From Heracleum sosnowskyi (lineage: Eukaryota; Streptophyta; Magnoliopsida; Apiales; Apiaceae): a DNA stretch of 64,000 nt. The notes beneath the pieces are model-generated. The model worked only from the letters and a program-made list of their open reading frames with translations, ran no database searches and was not told the DNA's origin. The position numbers and the translations under genes are program-made. Within the stretch, counting starts at the first letter, position 1. Every line of letters begins with the position of its first letter. Where the stretch lies: assembly GCA_030848705.1 (NCBI GenBank), contig CM061245.1:72093564-72157563 (forward strand), read 5' to 3'. Positions 1 to 8,878 of this stretch are shown piece after piece.

Positions 1-1926
1 AGCAGCAGTGAAGATGAAATTGCTGCATTAAGGTTAAAAAGGATAGAAGCTAGCAGACCAAATGGTCATTTCGTTGATAGTCATGATGGTGGATTCGTTG
101 ACAGTCAGAATGAGCGTTTCGTTGACAGCCAAAACGGTCATACCGTTGATAGTCATAGGAATGCTTCTAGAAGTGATCAATTAGAGACAACAAACTCAGG
201 GGGAGTTTCTCAAGGACAAATATCCAATCAAGGCAATCATGATCATGAAGCTACGTCTTCAAGAGCAAATCTACCTCCCTCAAGGAAATGGACTAAAGAT
301 CATCCCTTTGAACTTATTATAGGTGATGTCTCTTCAAAAGTCCAAACTAGAAGAGCAACTCAAGAAGAATGTCTATACAGTAGCTTTCTGTCTCAAGATG
401 AGCCAAAGAAAGTTGAGGATGCACTTCTAGATCCAGATTGGGTTTTAGCCATGCAAGAGGAGCTAAACCAATTTGAGAGAAACAATGTTTGGAAGCTGGT
501 GCCCAGGCCTAATGACAGGAGTGTTATAGGCACAAAGTGGGTGTTCAGAAACAAGATGGATGAAAATGGCATAGTCACAAGGAACAAAGCTAGATTGGTT
601 GCAAAAGGCTATTCACAGGAAGAAGGAATTGATTTTGATGAAACCTTTGCTCCTGTTGCAAGACTAGAAGCAATAAGGATTTTCCTAGCCTATGCAGCCC
701 ATGCCAATTTCAAGGTCTATCAAATGGATGTGAAGAGTGCTTTTCTGAATGGGGAATTGGAAGAGGAGGTGTATGTAAGTCAACCTCCTGGTTTTGAAGA
801 TGATGATTTTCCAGACTATGTGTACTTCCTTCTCAAAGCACTCTATGGTTTGAAACAAGCACCTAGAGCCTGGTATGACACTCTCTCACAGTTCCTCCTT
901 GAGAATCATTTCACTAGAGGTACTGTAGATAAAACTCTTTTTCACAGGGTTGTAAATGGCTCTACTTTACTTGTTCAAATTTATGTAGATGATATAATCT
1001 TTGGGTCTACAGATGTGAAACTTTGTCAAAAGTTTGCCAAGCTTATGCAAAGTAAGTATGAAATGAGCATGATGGGAGAATTAACTTACTTTCTTGGTCT
1101 TCAAGTAAAGCAAGTTAATGAAGGCATTTTCATTAGTCAAACAAAATACATTCATGATTTATTAAAGAAGTTTAACCTAATGGAATGCTCTCCTGCCAAA
1201 ACTCCCATGCCTACTGCCACCAAACTTGAATTGAATACTAAGGAAAAATCTGTGGACATTTCAAGTTACAGAGGCATGGTAGGCTCACTTTTATATTTAA
1301 CAGCTAGTAGACCTGATATTATGTTTGCTACATGTCTATGTGCTAGATTTCAGGCTGATCCTAGAGAATCCCATTTAGTTGCTATTAAAAGAATTTTCAG
1401 ATATCTCAAAGGAACACCAAACCTTGGCATTTGGTATCCTAGAGAATCTGGTTTTGAACTAATTGGTTATTCAGATGCAGACTTTGCAGGATGTAAAATT
1501 GACAGGAAAAGTACAACTGGAACCTGTCAATTCCTAGGAAACAAGCTTGTGTCATGGTTCAGCAAGAAACAAAACTCAGTTTCTACCTCCACAGCTGAGG
1601 CTGAGTATATAGCAGCTGGAAGTTGTTGTGCACAGATTTTATGGATGAAAAACCAACTACTTGATTATGGATTAAGAGTTGAGAAAATTCCTATTTTCTG
1701 TGACAACACTAGTGCCATTGCCATTACTGAGAATCCAGTGCAGCATTCAAGGACCAAGCACATTGACATTAAGTACCATTTCATTAGAGAACATGTTATG
1801 AATGGTACTGTGGAGTTACATTTTGTTCCAAGTGAACAACAACTTGCAGACATCTTTACCAAGCCACTTGATGAATCAACATTCTCAAGATTAGTAAGTG
1901 AGCTAGGTATGCTAAATTTCTCTTAA
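1..1926 (+). CDS. pol: Copia-1 pol, partial: integrase-RT linker, reverse transcriptase, RNase H
   Basis: The reading frame is open from base 1 to the TAA at 1924-1926, so the true start is left of the window. The first ATG inside it (451) is internal. Residues 1-150 are a low-complexity integrase-RT linker with four FVDS/TVDS repeats. RT follows, with the VKSAFLNGELEEEVY block near 730-765 and the YVDD catalytic box at 982-993. RNase H follows, with DADFAGC, STAEAEYIAAG, SRTKHIDIKYHF and ADIFTKPL. The gene copies the element RNA into DNA and removes the RNA strand inside virus-like particles. No stop or frameshift is visible, so this part could be functional. The assignment to copia is firm; activity is inference. 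Confidence 0.92.
   Translation, partial: SSSEDEIAALRLKRIEASRPNGHFVDSHDGGFVDSQNERFVDSQNGHTVDSHRNASRSDQLETTNSGGVSQGQISNQGNHDHEATSSRANLPPSRKWTKDHPFELIIGDVSSKVQTRRATQEECLYSSFLSQDEPKKVEDALLDPDWVLAMQEELNQFERNNVWKLVPRPNDRSVIGTKWVFRNKMDENGIVTRNKARLVAKGYSQEEGIDFDETFAPVARLEAIRIFLAYAAHANFKVYQMDVKSAFLNGELEEEVYVSQPPGFEDDDFPDYVYFLLKALYGLKQAPRAWYDTLSQFLLENHFTRGTVDKTLFHRVVNGSTLLVQIYVDDIIFGSTDVKLCQKFAKLMQSKYEMSMMGELTYFLGLQVKQVNEGIFISQTKYIHDLLKKFNLMECSPAKTPMPTATKLELNTKEKSVDISSYRGMVGSLLYLTASRPDIMFATCLCARFQADPRESHLVAIKRIFRYLKGTPNLGIWYPRESGFELIGYSDADFAGCKIDRKSTTGTCQFLGNKLVSWFSKKQNSVSTSTAEAEYIAAGSCCAQILWMKNQLLDYGLRVEKIPIFCDNTSAIAITENPVQHSRTKHIDIKYHFIREHVMNGTVELHFVPSEQQLADIFTKPLDESTFSRLVSELGMLNFS
70..152 (+). repeat. 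Four copies of a CGTTGAYAG word inside the pol linker
   Basis: Copies of TTCGTTGATAG or TTCGTTGACAG occur at about 70, 94 and 118, with an ACCGTTGATAG variant at 142. They are spaced about 24 bases apart and in frame, so the protein reads as repeats ending FVDS or TVDS. The same word recurs in both orientations in the rest of Copia-1. Confidence 0.85.
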
Positions 1927-2466
1927 TTATCTTTGAGATATTTGCAAGTTAAAATGCAGCCAGAAATTTGCTATGTTTTTCTGTGAATGAATTTTCTCAG
2001 GATAAGGTAAAATTTTGTCTAAGTCAAAATTACTATGCCAACGAAATGCACCATTTCGTTGACAGTCTTAGCAGTTTTCTGGGTGTTTCGTTGATAGCTC
2101 TTTTATATCAACGAAACGCAGCTTTATCAACGAAATAAGACGGGACTTTAACCGCCCAATCCTGATTCGTTGATTTAGCACTTTTTATCTGAACCGTTGA
2201 AATTTGACACGTCTTTTACCACGATCTATGCATACACCCCTGTAAGTATAAATCATGGTAATACTTTAAGAGTAACGGTTATATTTTTAAGCCAATCCAG
2301 TAATTTACATTTATTATTGGATTCATTTTCTGAGAATTTTTGGGGGAGTATTTAAGAAATTTTATTTTTATTATTTCTTTTTACCTGTTCTCAAAAATTC
2401 CAAAGGCTTTTTCTCTCTTCTTCTCTCTAACAAGCAATTCAGTTCGAAGCTTTCCTTTAATCAACA
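1927..2466 (+). other. Copia-1 spacer between pol and the extra ORF, with hairpin-forming repeats
   Basis: No gene is seen here. The spacer holds at least six copies of the TCAACGAAA word in both orientations (2039-2200). They form perfect inverted pairs at 2039-2048/2052-2061 and 2086-2096/2106-2116. A GGGGGAG purine run at about 2342-2348 resembles the element's own polypurine tract at 7111. The pyrimidine-rich stretch 2405-2460 just before the next ATG could be a leader or an acceptor region, but I see no decisive splice or promoter signal. Confidence 0.6.
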
Positions 2467-4350
2467 ATGGCACCTATAGTCAAGCTTATGTCTGCTGGAG
2501 GGTTCATCTATGAGAAGAACAACTCCATCCCTTTTGTTGTCAAGGAAAACCCGAACAGACTGTTCTTCAAAATGATGGATTTCATGAAGAATTGCAAGTT
2601 GAGCTATGCAATGTTTCACTCTACACCACTCTACAATGAGATAATCGAGGAAATTTGGACCTCATGTGAGTATAGTGGAACACACTGCACACTAAAATTC
2701 ACTCTTCAAGGTAATGAGTACATAGTTAATTCTGATGTTTTGCAAGCATGTTTACATATTCCTGATAATAACTGTGATGCTTTGCCTACTAACACTGAAA
2801 TAACTACCATGTTAAATTCTATAAACTACTCTTTGCCTACTGATAATCTGGGTAGAATAATTAGGAGAGGTTTGGTTAGGGAATACAGTTATTTAGCTGA
2901 TGCATTCATTAAGGTCTTTTCTGGAAAGATTAGTAATTTTGATGCATTAACTAACTCTATGTTAATTCTCCTAACCATGCTTCTAAATGATAGATATCAC
3001 AACTTTAGCACCCAACTTATGTATGAAATTGGTGCTAAGTTGGGTGACAAAGCAAATAGGAAGAAAAATATCTATTATGCTAGGTTTCTGATGATGTTGG
3101 CTAACCATGTTAGTCCAGCACCATTAGTTATCTCTAACCCTAATGCCAGGTTCGAGTGCTTTGTGCAAGAAAAGAGAGTATTGACAGACATACTGAGGCT
3201 GAACCACAATGGTGATGTTCCAGTGGTGTATCTGCCAATCATTGAGGTAACTACTACTATCCCTGTTAGTGTAGCTAACACCTCTACTGTTTTACCTTCC
3301 AATGTTGCTATGGAGTCTGTAGCTGTGACCCAACAGGCTCCTGCCCTAGCAACAAAACCAAAATCAAAGAAATCCTCCAAGCCAACCTCAGGTGCTTCTC
3401 AAAAGGCACCTGTTGTAAAAACTACCACACAACCTAAGGGGAGTGAGTCTGGAGTTGTGAGAGGTGAGGGAAGGGGTGAACATCAAAGAAACCCCAAGGA
3501 TAAGGAAGGACAGGTTAGTGTGTACCAGCCAAGCCCCATTGTGTCTTCCCAACAAGGCACAATGAGTAACATGGATTTAAACACAAGTCTAATTGCATCC
3601 TCCCAAAAGGATGTGATTATTGAAACAAGCTCTCCTCCTAGAGCACAGTCCAAAAGGGTAAGGGACACTTCAAGCCCAAAGTCTACATTTTCCCAATACC
3701 AAAGGAGAGTGAAGCAAAAGTCCAAGGGTACACAGGGTGCACACACACTGGAAGCAACACTTCCAGTTTCTCAAATTCAGTTTGATGTAACCCCTATCAT
3801 TACTCTGGGGTTACAGTCCCATTCTCTAAACAACAATCTTGAATTATCTCCATCAAATTCACCAACTCAATCTTTAGATGTGGACATGATCCATACATCT
3901 ATTCCTGATTCTCCAACTCTAATCTTGGAGAAGCCCCACTCTGAAGCTGGTGGCCATCACTTGTTAAGTGATTTGTTGGGCCATCAACCAATTTTTCCTG
4001 AAGTTGCAAGGGGATCTGTGGACCAATCTTTAAAATCAATCACCACAGACTCTACTGTAATTTCTCATTCTCAAAGTGCTTTCTTGACTTCATCAACGAA
4101 ACAGTCTATTTCGTTGACAAGTGTTTCTCCATCAACGGTATCCATACCGTTGACAGTTCAAACTACCATTCCGTTGATAGTTCACTCTGCACCTTTAATT
4201 GAAAATCAAGTTGTTCCCACAACCAGTGCAGATGATCTAGTGGTAGTTGAGACACTTCTAGGACTGAGAGGGAGTGAAACTGAGAGGCTGGCTTGCAGCC
4301 AGGCAAAAGGAGAGAATGTGAGTGAGAGGCTGGCTATTTCTTCCAGCTAG
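2467..4350 (+). CDS. Copia-1 extra ORF after pol, N-terminal part (function unknown)
   Basis: A 627-residue ORF starts at ATG 2467 after a spacer and ends at TAG 4348. The first ~230 residues look folded. They are rich in hydrophobic and aromatic residues and resemble the plant 'retrotransposon/putative transposon protein' segment found after pol in SIRE-type elements (recalled, not searched). The rest is Ser/Thr/Pro/Gln-rich and probably disordered, with in-frame copies of the TCAACG word at 4092-4182. I see no signal peptide or clear membrane segment, so I do not call it an envelope protein. The TAG is probably a mutated CAG: a tandem copy of the same local sequence 48 bases upstream has CAG (4300-4302). 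The same frame continues downstream. Confidence 0.7.
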   Translation: MAPIVKLMSAGGFIYEKNNSIPFVVKENPNRLFFKMMDFMKNCKLSYAMFHSTPLYNEIIEEIWTSCEYSGTHCTLKFTLQGNEYIVNSDVLQACLHIPDNNCDALPTNTEITTMLNSINYSLPTDNLGRIIRRGLVREYSYLADAFIKVFSGKISNFDALTNSMLILLTMLLNDRYHNFSTQLMYEIGAKLGDKANRKKNIYYARFLMMLANHVSPAPLVISNPNARFECFVQEKRVLTDILRLNHNGDVPVVYLPIIEVTTTIPVSVANTSTVLPSNVAMESVAVTQQAPALATKPKSKKSSKPTSGASQKAPVVKTTTQPKGSESGVVRGEGRGEHQRNPKDKEGQVSVYQPSPIVSSQQGTMSNMDLNTSLIASSQKDVIIETSSPPRAQSKRVRDTSSPKSTFSQYQRRVKQKSKGTQGAHTLEATLPVSQIQFDVTPIITLGLQSHSLNNNLELSPSNSPTQSLDVDMIHTSIPDSPTLILEKPHSEAGGHHLLSDLLGHQPIFPEVARGSVDQSLKSITTDSTVISHSQSAFLTSSTKQSISLTSVSPSTVSIPLTVQTTIPLIVHSAPLIENQVVPTTSADDLVVVETLLGLRGSETERLACSQAKGENVSERLAISSS

Positions 4351-6933
4351 GCAAAAGGAGAGATTGAGAGTTCCACCTTAGAAGGTGAAGGTGAGGGTGT
4401 GAGAGGTGTGAGCCATGGGGAGCCCATGATGCACGAACAGAGTGGAGAGAGAGAAGGGACTACAGGAGAAATAAGGATGGAAGCAGCCATTGCTAATGAG
4501 TTAATGGAGGTCAGTGAGGGAGAAAGGGAATTTACTTTCCAAGAGGTTTATCAGCAAACTCTGGATAGTATTTCCCTGGATCCTGAGACCTTTACTCATC
4601 CTGTGTCAGCCTATCAAATTTTGGCTCAATAGGGCAATGTGGAGGCAGAGAGGTCACTACAACTAATTCACACAACTGCATCAATGCAAAGAGCAAAGGA
4701 TGCCTTGACCAATCTACCTCCAGGAGCTGAAGCAAGTGGAGACTTTGATTTTTCTGATGATGAGGACAGCTATGGTGATAATCTACAGGTGGCCACCACT
4801 TCACAGACTGGGACTTCTGTGGTGCCTCCTACACCAAACTGGCTTTCTCAAGATATGCATGGTAGAAGCAATTTGGATGCTGCTATCACAAGGCAGTACA
4901 AAGAAGCATATCTAGCTCATGAGTCTGCAGAAGCAAGGGACAAGAAATTCTACAAAGCCATAATGGATTCTCTGGAAATTCAAAGGCTACAAATGTTGCA
5001 GACAAGGATTGAGGCTACAGAGATCAAGGATTCAATCAGCAACCTTAGGGCTGCTAATGATAGGAGGCTAGATGAAAAGCTTCCTCCTCTCACTGTGTCC
5101 AGGATGAACAGGTTTTTCTCTAAAGAACCTGAAGTGGAGTCCTCCTTGAAGACTCTCTCTTCTAGAGTGGACAAGGTGGAAGCCACTCTATCACAGATGC
5201 AAAAGGAACAGGAGAAACAAACTCAACTATTGGCCCAGCTAGTGGCAGCTCAAGGACTCCCAGTCATCTCTTTTGATGATAACAAAAAGGGGGAGAAATC
5301 TAAGGAGCTAGACATTCAAATTACCAAGGTTATGGTCCCAGCCATTTCCCTACCAAAGGAGCCATTAGCAATGGGGGAGCTTGGCAAGCAGCAAAAGGAT
5401 GGTATTGACCTTATACAAGAAGCTTCTATGAGGATGAGACTTGCAGAACAAATCAAAGAACATTGGTCCAACATAGAAGCAAAGTTCAAGAAGATTACTG
5501 AAGATAAGGACTCAAATCCATCAACGGAACAGCCATCAACGAATGCCATGGCACTAGCATCAACGGAATGGGAGCCACAGACAAATTCTTTCTATCACCA
5601 AGAGCCCCTTCTACATGGAGTCACTCAAGGACCAAGGAAGGAAAAAGGACAAACTTCATGCATTAGGGATGTGGAACAAGCTACAATTCAAAGAAGCCTA
5701 TCTCCCAAGTCCCCTGCTAAACCAAAGGGCAAAAACATAGCAAGGACTTTCTATCCTGCACCTTATCCAGATGAGCACAAGCTTCTTGGTCTACTCATCA
5801 CAAAAAGCAAGGAAAGTAATGATTATGAGATAAGGAAGCAAAGGGCAATTGTCTACAGGAATGGACAACAAATCTGTGTTTGGGCTGGTCATCCAAACTT
5901 TGCTGAAGCCAAGGCTGAGGAATCAGAAAGAGCAGCTATGCAAGCTCTTGCAGTAGCTCAAGCTCTAGATGAAGAAGAAAGGAAGCAAGAGGAAAGCACT
6001 AGAGAGGAAAGGAGTTCAAAGAAGAGCACAAGGCAACCCAAAGAGAGAGCTAGGAGAAACATAGACTTTGAGAGTGCTGATTCTCAGAGTACTGCATCAG
6101 ACTCTTCTATACCTATTGCACCTCCAACAATTGCTAATCCAGTTTATGAAGGAAAGTTGGCCTGTGATCCTGCACATCCTGTCAATTTTCATGATCAACC
6201 AATCATGCCAAAAGAGGAACCAATTGATTTTGATGAGGCATACTTTCCAAAGTTCCTGTTAGAAAAGGACCAACCAATGAAGACAAAGAAGAGGCCTGTC
6301 AAAGCAAAGCCTGTTTTTGTGAGAAAGCCACAATCTCAAAAACCCCCTTCAAACCCAGAGGACTGCATGTACATTGCTGACATCAGGGAAGAATCCAGTC
6401 TACATCTTGACTTAGACAACCTGGTGGAAGTAAGGGGAATTGCAGCTTCTCAAAAGTTGCCTGAAAGACTAGTGTTCATATTCAAGGGGGGTAGAGAACA
6501 AGTGTGGCCTCTCTACAGAATTTTAGGAGAAGACTATCAAACACTACTCTCAGTGTTTAGATGCTTGAAAAAGGACTTTGGTTTCACCAAAACAGCCAAG
6601 TCTGAGGTGGTCTCCAAAATCTGTCAGATAAAGGCTAGCTGGAACAAGCCTGAGACTCTTCCCAGGATACTTAGAGTTCCCTCAACAGGAAAGAAAATCC
6701 ATCTTCAACCCTATTGGATGATGGAGTTTAAGGACAAGGACAATTGCAGAAGATTCTTCAGAATGGAAGACCAGCTGGAGAAGGCATCTAATCAAACTCT
6801 AAAGCTGATGCAATCCAAGCTTGGTGATCAAGATGAAGAGGAGAAAATCTTCTACAGAAGACTACAGGCCCAGATTGAGGAAAACAACTCCAAGAGAGGG
6901 AAGAAGACTATGCCACAAAGAAGTCACAGATGA
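4351..6933 (+). pseudogene. Copia-1 extra ORF, C-terminal continuation after two in-frame TAG codons
   Basis: This continues in the same frame as 2467-4350, interrupted only by TAG codons at 4348 and 4630, and then stays open for about 770 codons to the TGA at 6931. The region after 4633 has a helical stretch with a likely coiled coil near 5140-5260 (KTLSSRVDKVEATLSQMQ and following). A basic and acidic linker follows with TCAACG words at 5518-5570. The C-terminal ~250 residues look compact and include a Trp-rich segment (VWPLYRILGEDYQ, LQPYWMMEF). Copia-2 has an analogous ORF with the same general plan. Either two point mutations have split one ~1,488-codon ORF, or the TAGs are read through. 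Mutation is more likely. Function is unknown. Confidence 0.65.
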
Positions 6934-7119
6934 AACATTTGCTCAGACTAAAGGAGCACTTGTGGGCATTAGTCTTGTAAGTCTTATATTTTGTCTATAA
7001 AGTTTTGAAGCTTAATACATTTTCTACTTTTGTAATTTATGATGTATCTGAGTGTTTTTGTTATCATCAAGTCTCTTGATTTATGGCTGTTATTCTATCA
7101 GTCATAAATTGGGGGAGAT
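6934..7119 (+). other. Copia-1 3' untranslated segment and polypurine tract
   Basis: The short AT-rich segment between the extra ORF and the 3' LTR ends in the purine run ATTGGGGGAGAT (7108-7119), directly before the LTR start TGTTAGG. This is where plus-strand DNA synthesis would be primed. Similar GGGGGAG runs lie inside the element near 202, 2342, 5288 and 5372. Confidence 0.8.
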
Positions 7120-8139
7120 TGTTAGGAATATGTTGTTCTTGATGATAAGCATAAAACACTTAGTAGAATTTGTGTAAAGTCAATTTTGTAGCTGTCAACG
7201 AAATAGCATGCTTAGCAGTGTTTCGTTGACAGGAAGCTCATCAACGAAATGAGTGTTGTAGCAATTACATTGTACAATACTTCACAGTATGATAGGCATT
7301 CTATTATATGTTTTAGATAGGTTTTCTAAGTCATGTTGACTATGTACTAGATAGGCAAAATAGGTTGGTTAATTGTAAATATGTTATGCCTTGTAATTCT
7401 GCCTAAGTGAAGACATGTCAACGGTATGAAGATTACTCTGTCAACGGTATGGAGTTTACCCATCAACGAAACGAGGGAAACACCATCAACGGAATGAAGA
7501 ATGAAGCTATCAACGAAACACATCTCCTTGCTATCAACGAATCAATGTTGCTTTTTGAACAGTTGACAAAGTGATAGTGACAGTTTACTGAACAGATCTA
7601 AAAGGAGATATGGAAGTGTACTTTGCATTGGAAGCCATCAAAGTGGTTACTGGAAATAAGGAAACATTCCAATTTCCAATAAGGCTCTTGGGAATGATTA
7701 TAATGAGCATGAAGACAAAAGCTAAGATCTCCAAGGACCATTGGACAAAAGGAATGAAAAGCAAGCTACTGATGGTTACTACTATTATTCTTTAGTTTAA
7801 CCAAACGTAGAATTGTAAACTTGGGATTATATAACCAAGTGTAGCAGTTACTTTAGAAATAAGAGAAGAAACACAAATAGATTGTATTAGCTATTTTTGA
7901 GAGCAATTCTTCTCTACAACCTTGTAACTGAGCAGCTGTGTACTTTTGTATCACAGATTATTTCCGCAATAAAAACACTTCAGTTGGATCATCAAACAAT
8001 CCAACTGAATTATTTATATCTTGTGTTTTTATTTATTCAGTTCAGTTTTATTTTATAAAGTGTTTTAGTTTCAAGAAAATATCAAGAATTGTATTCAACC
8101 CCCCCTTCTACAATTCTGTTAGGTCATTTGGGAATAACA
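7120..8139 (+). repeat. Copia-1 3' LTR (1,020 bp)
   Basis: The LTR runs from TGTTAGGAATA to GGGAATAACA with short TGTT...AACA inverted ends. A TATATAA box is at 7828-7834 and an AATAAA signal at 7968-7973, giving a plausible U3-R-U5 layout. U3 holds TCAACG words at 7192-7246 and 7420-7545, including the perfect 12-bp inverted pair 7192-7203/7221-7232. The short ORFs in the LTR look accidental. The left LTR is outside the window, so LTR divergence cannot be measured. Confidence 0.88.
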
Positions 8140-8439
8140 GATTAGTTTGTTAAAACATTTCATGATTTCGTTTTCTTGATTGAGTCAATTTATTTTATAA
8201 CCTTTTTGCTCGATTTTGATTTGTTTTGTTTTAAAATTATTTTCGAAATTAGGGATTTGTAGTATTGAAATTGATTTGGGGATTTTCTTTCGTTTTTCGT
8301 TTTCTTTTGGTTTGATTTGGGTATTGGATTGTGTATTGTTGATGGTGGGTGTGTTTATTTTTGGGTGATTACGGTTTGAGGACCATCACCGCGGCGGCGA
8401 TGGTGGCCGGCGGTGGTGGTGTTTGTTGGTGGCGAGCGA

Positions 8440-8644
8440 GCGAGAAAGAGACAGAGAGAGAGGAGAGGAGATCGAAAGAGAGAAAGGTAGAAAGGGGAAA
8501 TAAGGAGTTGAGAGGGAGAGAACGGGCAGAGAGAGAGAGATGTGAGGGAGAGAGAGAGGGTGAACGGAGAGAAAAGTGAGAGGAAGAGAGATTGAGGGAG
8601 AGATCGGGAGAGAGAGAAGCGAGGGAAAGAGAGAGAGAGAGAGA

Positions 8645-8691
<47 letters not shown>

Positions 8692-8712
8692 GAGGGAGAG
8701 AGAGAGATTTTC
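8440..8712 (+). repeat. GA-rich microsatellite in the Tekay 5' LTR
   Basis: About 270 bases are nearly all purine, with long (GA)n runs, the purest at 8630-8690. The partner tract in the 3' LTR is at 18780-19040 and differs in length. The long Ser/Leu-rich minus-strand ORFs across it are a by-product of the repeat. GA runs can bind BPC/GAGA-type factors in plants; any such role here is inference. Confidence 0.9.
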
Positions 8713-8764
8713 CGGTAAGGGGCGGCCGCCGGTGACGGCGGTGGTGCGTGGGCCCCACGCGCGG

Positions 8765-8878
8765 TGCATGTGCGCCACGTGGGGTGGTGCATGTGTGCCA
8801 CGTGGGGCAGTGCATGTGTGCCACGTGGCAGCATGCATGTGTGCCACGTGGCAACGTGCAGGTGCGCCACGTGGCTAC
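8765..8878 (+). repeat. 23-bp tandem array with five CACGTG G-boxes (5' LTR)
   Basis: CACGTG cores start at 8776, 8799, 8822, 8845 and 8868, spaced exactly 23 bases. Repeat 3 has a full GCCACGTGGC palindrome. The same array is in the 3' LTR at 19108, 19131, 19154, 19177 and 19200. G-boxes are bound by plant bZIP and bHLH proteins, and the GCCACGTGGC form fits ABA-response elements. Enhancer activity is inferred. Confidence 0.9.

Larger units (their letters stand above)
1..8139 (+). mobile_element. Copia-1: SIRE-like Ty1/copia element, 5' part outside the window
   Basis: This is the right-hand part of a Ty1/copia retrotransposon: pol 3' half, a 540-base spacer, a long extra ORF region, a polypurine tract and a 3' LTR. 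The order integrase then RT then RNase H marks copia. The extra ORF after pol and the long LTR fit the SIRE (Sirevirus/Maximus) lineage. The element ends at 8139 inside the 5' LTR of a Tekay element. The undamaged Tekay 3' LTR shows the target around 18492-18496 (GATTA), which matches 8140-8144 and is the expected 5-bp target duplication. The left LTR, gag, protease and most of integrase lie outside the window. Short TCAACGAAA-type words recur throughout. Confidence 0.9.

Noticed and set aside
2467..6933. Calling the Copia-1 extra ORF a viral envelope gene
   Set aside because: There is no signal peptide, membrane anchor or cleavage site. The content is disordered and coiled-coil sequence, so only 'extra ORF after pol' is supported.
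7610..7795. 61-codon ORF in the Copia-1 LTR
   Set aside because: It lies in U3 before the TATA box, is short and has no recognisable feature.
8355..8870. Long minus-strand ORFs rich in Ser, Leu and Pro across the GA tract (also at 18542-19202)
   Set aside because: They exist in all three frames because a (GA)n tract has no stops on that strand. They lie in an LTR and have no domain.
8765..8878. The regular 23-base spacing first looked like a CRISPR-type array
   Set aside because: The repeats are contiguous without unique spacers, the DNA is plant, and the array is duplicated in both LTRs.
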